Assembly: GCF_011386835.1 (NCBI RefSeq) | Contig: NC_088792.1 | Location: forward strand, 44,444,882-44,508,881 | Direction: 5' to 3' | DNA from: Chrysemys picta bellii | Taxonomy: Eukaryota; Chordata; Testudines; Emydidae | Length of the DNA: 64,000 nucleotides | Part shown: positions 44,401 to 55,949 of the stretch, one piece after another | Numbering within the stretch: the first letter of the stretch is position 1 | Layout: each line of letters opens with the position of its first letter | Made by a program: the position numbers and the translations under genes | The notes under the pieces: generated by a model | What the model was told of the DNA's origin: nothing | The model's database searches: none | Seen by the model: only the letters and a program-made list of their open reading frames with translations

Positions 44401-44823
44401 GGCCCATGCTGACACGGTGTTAAATGCTTTCACTACCTTAGCGCCTGGCACCAGTTGAGCAAGGTATTCAGCATTGGATTCAGGATATTGGTTTATTTTG
44501 AGGTTGTTGCTTACATCCACCAATACTTTTCCATGGAGAACTTCAGTTAACTCTGTGAGGAAGTTGTAATGTTGTCTCTGAATTGCTACAATAATAATGT
44601 CAGCCTTCTGCGCAGCTTCTCCATGTCTCAGCACCTCTGTGCCTTTGGGAATCAGACTGGAAGTCTGTGCATTTCGGCTTCCGAACACTATTGAGTAGCC
44701 ACACTGGAGCATTTTATACCCCAGAGATCTTCCAAAATCTCCTGTTCCAAAAATACACACAGTCTCTTTTTTATTAGGAGAGTTTTCAGCAAGAGGGATC
44801 ATGTTGGAAGAATTTTTCTCCAT
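38213..44823 (-). CDS. STEAP4: STEAP4 metalloreductase, complete coding region in four exons
   Basis: STEAP4 moves electrons from NADPH through FAD and a single heme b across the membrane to reduce Fe3+ or Cu2+ in endosomes and at the plasma membrane. The coding exons are 44368-44823, 41987-42514, 40904-41068 and 38213-38482 (456, 528, 165 and 270 nt). All have GT/AG borders and phase 0, and they give 472 residues. The N-terminal oxidoreductase domain has the NADP loop GTGDFG (26-31) and GSRN (48-51). The six-helix domain starts near residue 200. The heme ligands are His304 (FLHVLY) and His397 ([10 protein letters not shown]), the same numbers as in human STEAP4. The N-terminus, exon breaks and DASRQVFVCG junction match mammalian STEAP4, not STEAP2/3. 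The C-terminus runs about 13 residues past the human end. It lies in the same orientation as SRI. The upstream non-coding exon was not found. Confidence 0.97.
38483..40903 (-). other. STEAP4 intron between coding exons 3 and 4
   Basis: Apart from the LTR-like stretch at 39600-40025, no exon or classified repeat is seen. Pyrimidine and purine tracts near 39300-39400 are low-complexity. Confidence 0.55.
39600..40025 (-). mobile_element. Possible LTR fragment, minus orientation, in a STEAP4 intron
   Basis: On the minus strand it begins TGTGTGATTAAAAGG with CCTTTAAGGGG, and it has a TTTTATAAAAGG TATA-like box near 39935, as in reptile LTRs. No clear target duplication is seen. The class is tentative. 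Confidence 0.4.
40904..41068 (-). CDS. STEAP4: STEAP4 third coding exon (helix 5 region)
   Basis: This exon has 55 codons, from IKDNRTDPF to [10 protein letters not shown], with acceptor TTCTTCAG and donor GTGAGA. It includes [20 protein letters not shown], the conserved helix before the last heme ligand. The first dozen residues differ most from human. Confidence 0.95.
41315..41558. mobile_element. hAT MITE, 244 bp, in a STEAP4 intron
   Basis: The ends are CACGGCCGGCGCTTCC and GGGCGGCAAAAACCCTGGCG...CTCCTG. The flanks are CATTCAGC (41307-41314) and CATACAGC (41559-41566), 7 of 8. It is the inverted-orientation relative of 62052-62319, with an inner palindrome around GGTCCTTCACTCGCTCCAGG. 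Confidence 0.88.
41987..42514 (-). CDS. STEAP4: STEAP4 second coding exon (FAD region, helices 1-4)
   Basis: This exon has 176 codons from VFVCGDD to NGYVISQ, with acceptor TTGTTGCAG and donor GTAAGT. It contains the interdomain PLQLFPMW, several hydrophobic helices and the first heme ligand His304 in [37 protein letters not shown] is close to human. Confidence 0.96.
42515..44367 (-). other. STEAP4 intron between coding exons 1 and 2
   Basis: It has a strongly pyrimidine-rich plus-strand tract (about 43770-43960). No exon or classified repeat was recognised. Confidence 0.55.
44368..44823 (-). CDS. STEAP4: STEAP4 first coding exon (NADPH-binding domain)
   Basis: This exon has 152 codons from ATG at 44823-44821 (complement). 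A TTTTTTAG acceptor ends two bases before the ATG, so a separate non-coding first exon must lie upstream. It covers the Rossmann fold ([16 protein letters not shown]), [17 protein letters not shown] and [12 protein letters not shown], and ends DASRQ at a GTAAGA donor. Confidence 0.96.
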
Positions 44824-44825
44824 AT

Positions 44826-45455
44826 CTAAAAAACAGTAATAGGGAAAAACAAAACAGGAATACTTTGAAAAGGACAAACTAGCATGGTGCTTTGATTATA
44901 CCAAAATGTATATTAACATTCTCTTTGTTTCTTGGACCATTTAGCAGGAAAGTCTAACAATTAACACACATTGTCAGAGGGCTTACTGTGCCGTTTTATC
45001 AAGAAAAGTAAAGTTAATTTCTCTCCATGGGCTTATAGCGCCCTACCTTTCCCTCAGCTGATAGATGCAGACCCTAGATGTGGAAGAACTGTTTCAGTTC
45101 TCTTCTCTGAGGGGAAAAGGGGGAGAAGGGGCAGGATATATAGAGAAGAAGGAATAGTATTTGCCCCATGTTTCTGGGTCATTTCTGCTTACTTTGTTGA
45201 CAGAAATAAGTTAAAGGGGAACTTACCAAGAGAAATCAGAACCTGGAGGCTCTTTGCAGGAAAACTCAAAGAAAAGACATCACAAAAGGAGCAAGCTGGG
45301 AACTCACCTGCCCTACTCAGTGTTTTATTGTTATTGCTCTTCAATGCCAATGTGTTTTATTAGGAAAGAACCCCAGGAGAAGGGACTACTGAGGTACTGG
45401 GCTACTAGAGTGTATTTCCTTTACTTATAATGATTCTATTATAAGCAATGTATAA
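44826..45455 (-). other. STEAP4 upstream intron, nothing recognised
   Basis: This must be transcribed intron if exon 1 is upstream. No exon is seen. Confidence 0.4.
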
Positions 45456-45459
45456 CTAT

Positions 45460-45835
45460 TGATCTAGTAGGTACTTATATGACCTACTTCACTGTAATAT
45501 CTAAGTGCCTCACAATCTTTTTTATCTTTATTTTTTATTTGCATTGTGGTATCACCTAGGATCCCTAGTGACCAGGACCCTACTGAGTTAGATGTTGTAC
45601 AAATACAGGACAAAAAGACAGTCCTTGCCCCAAAGAGCTTACGGTCTATGTATCCTCTCAACACCCCTGTGAGATAGGAAAGGATTATTATTCTCATTTT
45701 ACTGATGGTGGACTGAGGCGCAGAGAGACAAAGTGAATTGCCCAAGGTCATGCAAGAAGTCTATGGCAGTGCAGGGAATTGACGCCAGGTCTCCTGAGTC
45801 CCTGGTAGAGTCCTAACACACCACCGTCCTTTCTC
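45460..45835 (-). repeat. MIR-type SINE / L2-like tail, minus orientation
   Basis: CTGAGGCGCAGAGAGACAAA, GAATTGCCCAAGGTCATGCA and CCAGGTCTCCTGAGTCCCTG are the complement of the MIR core. The left part (CCCAAAGAGCTTACGGTCTA) is the associated tail. Confidence 0.85.
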
Positions 45836-46002
45836 TATGAATCTATACATACTATACAAAGGAAACCTATTCAAAGGGACCCATAAGTAGAAAGTTCTAA
45901 GAAGCTACTATTTGTATGCTCTGTCATGTGATACTACATTGTGCTTCCTTTGGACATGTTTAAAAATCACTCTATGCTGGGTATGCTGATGTCCTGGGAG
46001 AC

Positions 46003-46719
46003 TGTGATGGGGTGTGTACCCCACAGGCCCTGAAAGGGTTAATGTGAGCCTGAGAGGTCAGTTGTGGTACCTGGCTGCACTTGGAAGGAGAGCCAGGCTT
46101 AATGGATCATGAAGCCCAGCTGGACAGGAGCAGGCTGGTTAGCATAAAGCCAGGAAGATGAGAGCAGAAGAGGGCTAAAGGGGGGGGGAGTCTTCAGTCA
46201 CTCTCTGGGTACAGAGAGGTGGTGAAGAGGAAACCCACGGGGGAGAATAAGCCCTTAATCCTAGCCCTGGAAGAAAGGTCTACCCAGAGAAGTTACGAGG
46301 AAGAAAGCCTGAGAGAGGCTGGGTTGGAAGAAGCCCAGGGAAACAGCAGCAAGGAGTGGGACTGCACAGACCATGGCTGCTGGTTATACAGTTCCTCCCC
46401 CGGAACCCAGTGTAGAAGGAGGGCCTAGGTTCCCCTACCAGCCACTGGGAACATGGCATGGGACCTGGCGATGTGAAATGGAAGACTGTCTGAGGTGGCG
46501 TCTGGACAGCTTGTCTGATGGGACTTCGTTACCTTGAAAGGGGAGGACTATATAGTGACCGGCTGGAGGGACAAGTCACCAAGAGGGAGTACCCTGAGTC
46601 ACAGAGAGAAAGAGGGGCCACAATATGAGCAACTGACAGAAGGGGTTACAAGACACGGTGAAAGCTAATTCCCAGATACCGCTAAGGAGGTGCAACTGTG
46701 ATGAGTGAACCCCTTTACA
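46003..46719 (+). mobile_element. Solo LTR-like element, 717 bp
   Basis: It starts TGTGATGGGGTGTGTACCCC and ends GTGAACCCCTTTACA. The flanks are GAGAC (45998-46002) and TAGAC (46720-46724), 4 of 5. The inside is purine-rich. No viral coding sequence is present, and a 69-codon open frame in it is not a gene. Confidence 0.68.
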
Positions 46720-46724
46720 TAGAC

Positions 46725-48392
46725 GCAAATGGGAGGAAGGCTGTATAATTCCCTCTTATGGATATTCTTATATTTCAAAGCAGAATAGCAGCATCTGTAA
46801 TACTCATTAATTTCTCAGAGCCACTACATAGTAAGATGCAACATTCCTTTTTTTAACATATTCTGTACTATAAACTGGAGGATTGACCTTGTTCGAAATA
46901 TGGCAGTATCCCGCTCAAATCTTCCAGGGCCTCCAACCTTAAGAAGTCAGAAAGCTGACACTGAGTGAACTGTGTGGCAGTCATGTCCTCTCCTAACTGA
47001 GATTTGAATGGAAATCAAATGGCTGTTTCTATGTGACGTGCAGAATTAATTAATATTATAAACATTTTATTCATGAAAGCTACAGCAATAAGAACCAAAT
47101 CTACAAAGTGTCTCCAGTGTTCTTTAAAACAGAACAACAAACATTTAATTTGCCAATGATTGTTTGGGGCTAAGCACTTGCCCAAATGATCCAGCAAGCA
47201 ATGTTCTGACCTCTAGAGACCTTAAATATTGTTTTCTGTTTATATGCCTCCAATTACAGGCCAAGCACTCACAAAACTAAGTGTTCCTCATGTAGGCCTT
47301 GCCATATGATTCTTGAGAACTGGAGAAGGAGGGATTACATAACTGAATTCACCCACATCTGAAACACAGGATAGGTAACATAGTCTTTTACAACTCTTCA
47401 GGGTGACAGTAATCACATTTGGGCGGCTATGGAATAGTACAGTGGTAATAAACTGTTTTGTAGGAGCCGAAAGTATAAGAGGTATTTATAGGCTTATAAA
47501 CATTGCATTGGCTTGTGTCAGAGAGCAATGATGATTAAATGACTGTATTTCTGGGCCCACCCTGCTCCTAATGAAGTCAATGGGAATTCTGTCTTTCACT
47601 TCAGTGGCGGCAAGCTCAGGTCCCAAAAATGCCTTTAAGAAAGGCTGTCTGTATGCCTCTTGCTCTATAGCACACTGGGCTCTTCTCTCTTTCATCCCTT
47701 TCTAGAACTCTCCATTCCTCTTCCCCTAGAGAGAAGTCTGCAGAAATTTTTTTTTCTTTGCTCTACTATTTAGGGTCCTATCCAACAAGGTGCTGACAGC
47801 CTCCTATAGGGTTCTGAGCATCTTCAGTTCCTAGTTAAGCTGAGGTTGAGGTTGCTCAGTACCTTGTAGGATTGGGCCCTTAGAGCTGATAGGCCAAATT
47901 TTGCTGGCCTCACTCTCACAACTAGTCCCATGTCATGCAGTGAGGCCACTTGCATGAATAAACTAAGGAGAATTCAGCCTTGTTTGTTAGGAAATACTGG
48001 GTGTCAGACATAATGAAAGATGATGGTGCTTATTATCATCACCGTAGTGATTTGATGGCACACAAATACCAGAGATAAATTAGTCAGTAGTTAATGTCTT
48101 CATAGATATCGTACATTGTTAAATCTTATTTGATAACTTTGTGTAGTTTAACATTTGTTCCTGCAACACATAATCCAAGAATACAGTACTGTACTAAGTG
48201 ATATGGAAAAAGTTGGCTTTGAAGCTACAAGCCATCTGTAACTTGCCTAGTTACAAGAACAAATATGGAAATGAAATGAGTTGACTTCCATCTAACCCCT
48301 TTTCAGTCCTATTATTCCCTCAAGCTTTTTGGCAAAATTTAGTAAAATTTCCACCTGTTGCTGAATTGGCTTGATTTTTTTTTCTAGACTGA
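46725..48392. other. Upstream of STEAP4, mostly unassigned
   Basis: 47770-47885 contains GCTCAGTACCTTGTAGGATTG, a short old repeat word that recurs near 50610 and 51930. Otherwise nothing was recognised. Confidence 0.4.
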
Positions 48393-48400
48393 GGTTTATG

Positions 48401-48833
48401 CAGGGGTGAAAGTAAGATAAATTATTTACCAGTACAGGGGCCCGGCTCTGGGCCCCTGGAAGGGGTGGAGCCTTGGGTGAAAGGAGCGGGGCTGAGGGTC
48501 AGACTCCCCCAGCCAGCCCTTCCATGCTGCCCGGCCCATGCTGCCCAGGCCTCTGGTGACGATTTAAAGGGCCCGGGGCTCTGGTTGCTGCCACGGTAGA
48601 GGTGGCTGGGAGCCCCAGGCCCTTTTAAATCACCGGGCCCTGGGGCAGCTGCCCCTTTGGCCCCCTCACTCCCTGTCAGTAGCCCTGCTGGTAGGCTGCC
48701 TACCCGTTGACGCCCCTGGATGGGGGGCAGGGAGGAAGGAGGAGCGATGTTAAAGCACTGCCGTAGGCCGATACCGGTGGCCACTTCTTACCGGTATGCC
48801 GGACAGGCCTGTACTGGCCTACTTTCACCTCTG
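48401..48833. mobile_element. hAT MITE, 433 bp, perfect 8-bp TSD
   Basis: The ends are CAGGGGTGAAAGTAAG and CTACTTTCACCTCTG. Both flanks are GGTTTATG (48393-48400 and 48834-48841). The inner inverted pair is CCGGTATGCCGGACAGGC against a degraded left partner. It is non-coding. Confidence 0.95.
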
Positions 48834-49290
48834 GGTTTATGATTTGTAATGAATCTTCTGTGATAAGTTCCCAGGGTAAGTCATCTGGGTATCTCAAAAC
48901 CTCAGAAACCTACAGGCAATGATGATTTTGTTCTGAGTTTTGGCTTTCCTATGTGCATTTGGCTCAAAATTAAAACTCAGGCTGCAACTCAATGGGTATG
49001 AATGTGTGAAAATCAAAACTAATAAGTGTTTGACAGAATCCATGACAAAAAGACCCTAGTGAGTTTCCCACAGCTCTAGCTGTAATTCCTACTAATATAC
49101 TTTACTACATCAGTTGATGTATTTTAATACAACATCAATATAAAGGACTGTACATGAAGAATAACATCTTGCGGCTCAGGGTTCAATCCCGTGAGGTGTT
49201 TGAAAACAGATCTGATAAAGCACAGCTTTAGGCATATGCTTTGCTTTAAGCATGACTTAATGGGACAATTCACATGATTAAAGTTGAGCA

Positions 49291-50581
49291 CGTAGTATCA
49301 TAGAATTATCGGACTGGAAGGGACCTCGAGAGGTCATCTAGTCCAGTCCCCTGCACTCATGGCAGGACTAAATAATATCTAGACCAGTTGTTCCCAAACT
49401 TTTCGGCATCACGCCCCCTTTTTAATTTTTGAGAAACCCTCCTGCCCCCCACCTCTCCTTTACCATCATCCAACCCCCCCGATACCTGTCCCCTGACTGC
49501 CCCCTTCCAGGACCCCCCGTCCCTAACCACTCCCCGGGACCCCGCTCCTTATCCAACCCCCCCGGTCCCTGTCTCTTGACCACCACCCCCAGAACCTCTG
49601 CCCCATCCAACTGCTCCCTCTCCCCTGACTGCCCCCCGAGACCTCCTGCCCCTTATCCAACCCCCCTCCCCTCGCTTCCTGCCCCCTTACCAGGCTGCTC
49701 AGAGCAGCAGGACTGGCTTATTGGAAAGCCTGGGAGGTGGGCGGGCACAAGTCACGCTGCTCGTGCGGTGGCGTGCCTGCAGGGGAGGGGGGACAGGAGG
49801 GGAGGGAACAGGGGCTAGCCTCCTCGGCTGGGAGCTCAAGGGCCAGGCAGCCTCGCGCCTCCCTTGGAATTTCTTCACGCCCCCCCGGGGGGCACACCCC
49901 CCAGTTTGGGAACCTATGATCTAGACCATTCCTGACAGGTGTTTGTGTAACCTGCTCTTAAAAATCTCCAATGATGGAGATTCCACAATCTCCGTAGGCA
50001 ATTTATTCCAGTGCTTAACGGCCCTGAAAGTTAGGAAGTTTTTCCTAATAGCCAACCTAAACCTCCCTTGCTGCAATTTAAGCCCATTGCTTCTTGTCCT
50101 ATCCTCAGAAGTTAAGAAAAACAATTCTTCTCCCTCCTCCTTGTAACAACCTTTTATGTACCTTGAAAACGGTTATCATGTCCCCTCTCTATCTTCTCTT
50201 TTCCAGACTAAGCAAACCCAGTTTTTTCAATCTTCCATCATAAGTCATGTTTTCTAGACCTTTAATCATGTTTGTTGCTCTTCTCTGGACTTTCTCCAAT
50301 TTGTCCACATCTTTCCTGAAATGTGGTGCTCAGAACTGGCCACAATACTCCAGTTGAGGCCTAATCAGCATGGAGTAAAGTGGAAGAAGTACTTCTTGTG
50401 TCTTGCTTACAACACTCCTGCTAATACATCCCGGAATAATGTTTGTTTTTTTCTCAACAGTGTTACACTGTTGACTCATATTTAGCTTGTGGTCCACTAT
50501 GACCCCCAGTTCCCTTTCTGCAGTACTCCTTCCTAGGCAGTCATTTCCCATTTTGTATGTGTAAAACTGATTGTTCCTTGC
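49291..50581 (-). mobile_element. CR1 LINE 3' part, minus orientation, with nested hAT
   Basis: From the 3' tail (ATCATAGAATTATCGG, GACTGGAAGGGACCTCGAGA) to ORF2 text: minus frames give DRTRSNGLKLQQGRFRLAIR and then ELGVIVDHKLNMSQQCNTVE, as in other CR1 copies. It has a proper 3' end, unlike the piece at 3991. It is interrupted at 49385-49918. Confidence 0.92.
49385..49918. mobile_element. hAT MITE, 534 bp, nested in CR1, perfect 8-bp TSD
   Basis: The ends are CAGTTGTTCCCAAACTTTTC and CCAGTTTGGGAACCTATG. Both flanks are ATCTAGAC (49377-49384 and 49919-49926), a word that belongs to CR1. The body is C-rich to the left and G-rich to the right, and open frames in it are not genes. Confidence 0.96.
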
Positions 50582-50639
50582 TTAAGTGCCTTGCTGGATG
50601 AGGGCTGGAATGCTCAGTACCTTCCAGGACCAAGCCCCA

Positions 50640-50875
50640 GGACTTTGGACTCACCTCTGTCACAGACTTCCTATGTGATCATGGCCATGTGATCACTTAA
50701 ACTCTCTGTGGCTCAATTCCCAGGCTGTCATATGGGAATATAATACTTCCTTTGTCTGTCTTGTCTATTAGACTGTAAATTTTTAAAGGCAGAGTCTGTC
50801 TCATGCTGCATGTGTGCACAGCACCTGGCACAATGTGATGCTGATCTTTGTTGGAGCTTGTAGATGCTGTTGTAA
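50640..50875 (+). repeat. MIR/L2-like relic
   Basis: TTCCTATGTGATCATGGCCA is a decayed MIR core. GACTGTAAATTTTTAAAGGC, AGAGTCTGTCTC and CAGCACCTGGCACAATGTGA form the usual tail. Confidence 0.7.
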
Positions 50876-50879
50876 TTAG

Positions 50880-51390
50880 CTAAAAAAACAAAACAAAAAA
50901 ACCTAAGTGCTGATGAACATAAAGTCTTACACTAGTGTTTAAGGGAATATTAATGCTGAAATAGAACATTACTGAATCTTTCAAAATATCCATAATTAAT
51001 ATCCAGTTAATGACACAGGTTTCATCCTACCACTTATTCCAAAAATGGATAGAAAAAATTAATATGCACTTTAAATTTAGCCTGCTTTTGAACAATTCTG
51101 GAGTTGTGTGGTTTGGAAATATGCATATTTGATTACTCTTTCAATTAAAATGAGTTGCAGCCTTATGAAATAGCTTCAGCAAAGTGGGAAGCTATGAAAA
51201 ATAAATCACATGGAAACAGATTTAGTTACTTCCCTCTAAATGTTATTCATTAAGATATATTACAAATATATAAATATACAAATAAATAAAAATGGGCACT
51301 AAATTACAGATATTTTATCAGAGATTTCTGTTACACTGTGACCTAATGCTAAATAGCTTATGCTACAAAGTAGTTATCATGCTGTTCTGG
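50880..51390. other. Intergenic, AT-rich
   Basis: It includes a TA-rich stretch (51245-51290). Nothing else was recognised. Confidence 0.4.
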
Positions 51391-51398
51391 TTCTATAG

Positions 51399-51697
51399 CA
51401 GTGATGCTCAGATCTCAGTGGTTCAGGAGCCAAATTAGCAATCAACATTACCCAAAAGAGCCACAGGAGTGCAAAGTCATTGTTTCATTTATTCTCACAG
51501 CAAAATGACTGACCAAGTGTTGTTCTTTTATCAACTACAATGGTTAACAACATAGTAAAAGCATCTTGATTGGTTAATAACGTAGACTGGTTAATAATGA
51601 AATCACACAGTATTTTAATATCACATGCTGCCAAGAACTGCAGGAGACACATTAAAGAGCCACTTGCAGCTTGCGAGCCTCAGTCTGAGTATCACTG
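51399..51697. mobile_element. hAT MITE, 299 bp, TSD 7/8
   Basis: The ends are CAGTGATGCTCAGATCTCAG and CTCAGTCTGAGTATCACTG. The flanks are TTCTATAG (51391-51398) and TTCTACAG (51698-51705). It is non-coding. Confidence 0.92.
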
Positions 51698-51705
51698 TTC
51701 TACAG

Positions 51706-53475
51706 TCTGCGTTTGATGCAAAATCACTGAAGAGATTTTAACGTGGTTCTCATGCTGTTAGCCAGGACCTGATCCTCTGAGATGCTCAGTGTCTTCGGAA
51801 AGGTGGAAGCTTGTGTACTACCTACTATTTTAAAATAGTCAGCATTTCATGTCTGTTAATATTCATTTAGCAAGAAGAACATGAATATAATGAACTTGTC
51901 TCCCAATCACTGCTCTGGGAGTTGAGGATGTTCAGTACTTTGCAGGATTGTGCCCTATATTGGGCTGCTTCTCACTCTCTTATAACTATTTGTCCAATGA
52001 ATGTGGAGATGTAATTCGCTTGTTCTAAAAACACTCTTCTTATGTTTACATGGGCTGGTGCTTCTACAGGTGTTTGAGGAATCTAATCTTTTGTTTCCTG
52101 GAATCTAGACACATATACATCCCCCTATTCCAATTCAATCATTCAATAGCTTGTCTGCTCACCCCTCCTCTGAGAAACTTCAGAGGAAAATAATTTGTAA
52201 AACACCAGGGAAAGTAGTTTAATGTGAAATATCCCTTGGTGTCTTTCCTTAAAATGTTTGGGAAAGAGAAAAAAAGAGAACGTAGTTAAAGTTTCAAAAT
52301 AATTGTTCAGAAAATTTCAGTCGCTCGATTTCCCCCCCCCCCCAAAAAAACCAAACAAACTAGAAAATGAAAAGTAAGTGTGTTTGGGGGGAGGTGTTCA
52401 GTTTGTTTTTTTCCTTTCCACCCTTTGTCTCCTAAGAAAAGCGTGAAGAACCCCCCCCACCCAAAATTGAAAATAGAATTTTTCCGAACAAAATCTTTTA
52501 GAAATTAAAAAAATCTTTCTAAACCTGCAGAATGCAAGTGACTTCAATTTTTATTTTTTTTCCCCACTAAAAATGGTTTTCCGTTTTCAACCTGCTCTAA
52601 AACGGAATCAGTTTGACTTAAACAATATTAATCAGATTCTCATAAGACAGTGAACGAAACCTATGATGTTATACAGTCCAATTCTCTACCAATATAGGAT
52701 TGTTTCCAGCATTTGAGACCGATTTTTCTACCCCAGCCTGCTTCTGGTGCAAAGGGAGTGGAAACCTCCAAGTCCCTAGTACAGAGAATCAGGGAGCCAC
52801 ACCCAGTTCCCTGACATCCACAGCAGCAAATGGAATCTTTATGCACGTCTAATTCTCAGTGTTCCAAAGGCAAAGGCTTCCATCACTTTCTTTGGGAGAC
52901 CGAGAACAGATGTTGTGAGAGGAAGTGATTGTAAGCCACTGACATTCCCTCACCCCCAGCGATAGCTAAAAGCAAGTGGACCTGGGTCCTGCTACAGGAG
53001 AGGGAGGGGGGAAAATACAGTTGATTCCTCTTCAGATTCTTATGGATCTGTAGCCTTTGTTTGTGAGCCTTTCTTGGAGAATTTGCCTTTTGTAATGAAA
53101 CTCCAAACCATGATCACTTTGCATTATTTTTGGATTTGGGTTTGTAAATTTTACTTAGAGAGCCACTATATTTCTGTTCAGCCAGTAGATGGCAACATAA
53201 CCTAGCTTTGTTCTGTGATAGTCTTACAGTACGTACATAATGCTTGGGAGAAAACATATAAGAATTATTTTTAGTTCTTTTATTTAGGTGTTCAGATACT
53301 ATAGGGATGAACGCCAAAGAAATGCTTATCAATACATGGCATCTGGCTTTTCTACCATAATATTTTCTTGCTTTCTTTTTTTGGTAAAGATTGACTCCTT
53401 TGGAAAAGAATCCTTATATAAGTTCTATAACCATTTGCTTATCTGCTTTTTGCTCTGCAGTGTTGTTGTTGGTTG
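51706..53475. other. Intergenic, nothing recognised
   Basis: Low-complexity C/A and T runs occur at 52331-52360 and 52440-52470. There is no gene. Confidence 0.4.
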
Positions 53476-53479
53476 CTTC

Positions 53480-55620
53480 CTAATATAGAGTCCTAGCCAA
53501 CTGAAGATCTGGTCTATGCATCCACGCCCTTTCTGAAAACCAGCTCGCTCTTTTCTGAGAATGCTATCAACTGCCTCTGATGTACGCTGGACTATGATCT
53601 TACACAATACTTTGCTTAGCACAGATAAAAGTGTGATACCATGCCAGTTATTACAATCACTGAGTTCCTTTCTTTGGTATCTTCACTGTAACCCCATTGG
53701 TCCACTCATCTGGCACTTTTTCCCTTTTACAGACTGATTTAAATGGAGGGGCCAGGATAGATGCTGCTAATTTAAGATTTACCTTGAACAATTTCTGCAT
53801 TCAAGTTATCCTTGCCATGCTTTCCCATTATTTAAGGATTTGATGGCTTGAATTATCTCTTCCTTAGTTGGGGTGTCTGTGTTGATATCAAGATCTTCTT
53901 CTGCCTCCTGGATGTTTGCTTCCTCTTTAGGTGGCTCCCTGTTCAGCAATTCTTTGAAATGCTCTGTCCTGCTCATTTATTGTTCTTTTTTGGTTGTTAG
54001 TAGGTGTCCTTGTTTGTTCCTGATGAGTGTTTGTTGGTGTCTGCTGTTTACCACTGATAAGCCGCATCATTTTATACAGTTCCTTGTTCACCACAAGCAG
54101 CTGCATCCTCTGCTTGTGTTGTCAGGTTATCAATATAATGCTGTTTGTCCACTCTCACAAGGCGTTTGATCTCCCGTTGTGACTTGCTATACTGCTCGTT
54201 GTATTTGTCCTTTAGCTTCCGGGATTTTGTGTCTAAAACTTTTTTCTTCAGGGCTCGTCTGGTTTCTATGGCGTTCCAAGTGCTGGATGTAATCCACTCC
54301 TTCCTTCTCTTCTGCCTGTAGCCTAGACAGGCTTCACTGCTCTGTTTATAAATTGCTGTTACTTTGTCCCATTTCTTGTTGATCTCCTCATCTGCAGTCC
54401 CCTCCCCTTCATCAGGGTCTGCAAGTGCTTGAAACCTGTTCTTTAACTGCAGAACGAAGGCTTTCAGTATTTCAAGGGACTTTAGCTTGTCAATATCAAA
54501 ACATCTATGTCCCTTGTTTGGTGAACCCACATTTCTCAGTTTTAGCTTGATGGAGGCTGTCACAAGGTGGTGGTTGCTGCCAACATCTGCACCCCTTCTC
54601 ACTTTCACATCTGTTAGTGAGTGTCGCCATTTGCCACTGATCATGATATGGTCAATCTGGTTCTTATCTCTGCCATTTGGAGAACACCATGTCAGTTTGT
54701 GAATTTCACAATGTTCAAATACGGTTCCGCCGATGATTAGGTCATTCATATTACAGAAATCAACAAGCCTCTCTCCGTTTTCATTCATGGTGCCACACCC
54801 ATGTCTTCCCATTGCTCTGTCATTGTTTGTGTTGTCCTTACCGACCTTGGCATTCAGGTTTCCCATTACGATAGTTAGGCTGTGGTGTGGTACTTCTCTA
54901 ACTCTGCCTGTAGTGTAAGATAGAATTTGTCCTTTACTTCTTCATCACTGTAATTTGTCGGAGCATAACACTGAATCAAGGGGATATTATTGTGTTTCCC
55001 TTTCAGTCTGGCTCTCATAAGTCTGCTGCTGATGGATTTCCATTCAAGCAGGGAATGTTCCACTCCCTTCTTCAAAAGTATGGCAACACCCTCATGGTGT
55101 TGTCCATCATCCCGTCCAGAAAACAGCAAAGTTTCTCCCGAGGCGGTTGTTAATCTTCCTGATCCCACCCATCTGCTCTTGCTGACACCCAGGATGTGTA
55201 AGTTGTGACGTCTCATCTCTGCTGTGACCTGAGCTAGCTTCCCTGCTTCGTACATTGTCCATACGTTCCAAAAACCAAGTTTGGTTTTTGACTTGGTGTT
55301 GAGCACTTCAGTCTTCATGCCAGTGGCTTCCACTACTGGCAGTCATACGGGTCATTGACTCCTGAAGGCCATCACACACAGTAATGGTTAATTTCTCTGT
55401 CGCTGTTTCCGTAACATATTTTGTTTTTTACGGGACAGGGTTGTTAGCTATGTGCCTAACCCCCAACCTGGAGGACCAGGGTGTCTGTTTTGCCTGGCCC
55501 CTTCCCTACAGACCAATCCAGCATGGTTGAACCTATCAGAAGCAAAAAGCCCCCGCCGACACAGACTCTGGGAATCGTTAGAGCACGCAAACTGTCCCAC
55601 CATGACAAGGCACAGACACC
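53480..55620 (-). mobile_element. RTE-like non-LTR retrotransposon, 5' half, decayed
   Basis: On the minus strand the 5' leader (about 55620-55334) is followed by an endonuclease-type ORF: 152 codons with GFWNVWTMYEAGKLAQV and LIQCYAPTNYSDEEVKDKFY, then after a frame break 264 codons with GNLNAKVGKDNTN, DKNQIDHIMISGKWRHSL and RGADVGSNHHLVTASIKLKL. These are apurinic-endonuclease motifs (the D-N pair and the late DHH-like motif, here NHH). The reverse-transcriptase start follows in broken frames (GFQKGRGCIDQI near 53550), and the rest is absent. I recognise it as the 'craniofacial development protein 2-like' endonuclease family. The exact clade is uncertain. Confidence 0.82.
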
Positions 55621-55949
55621 AGAGAACAGACACTCCTACTGATGTAACTGCCCCGCTACACTGACTTAACACCACCTCTGCGGGCAGCGTAGACTCAGGG
55701 TCGATGTAGTTAGGTCAACACAGTGTCAGTGTGAGCGCTGCATTACTTATGTTGACTATTACTGGTCTCCAGTAGCTGTCCCATAATGCCCCATACTGAT
55801 CGCTCTGGTCACCATTGTGAACTCCTCTGCCCAGGGGTCAGCTGCCATTCCCCTTTAAAGCCCCATGAATTTTTGAAATTCCTTTTCCTGGGTGCCTGGT
55901 GAGGTGAGCACACCTAGCAGCTCTCCATTGATGTGTGTAACTGCCTAGC

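Noticed and set aside
49429..49818. 129-codon Pro-rich open frame
   Set aside because: It lies inside the nested hAT element and comes from its C-rich arm.
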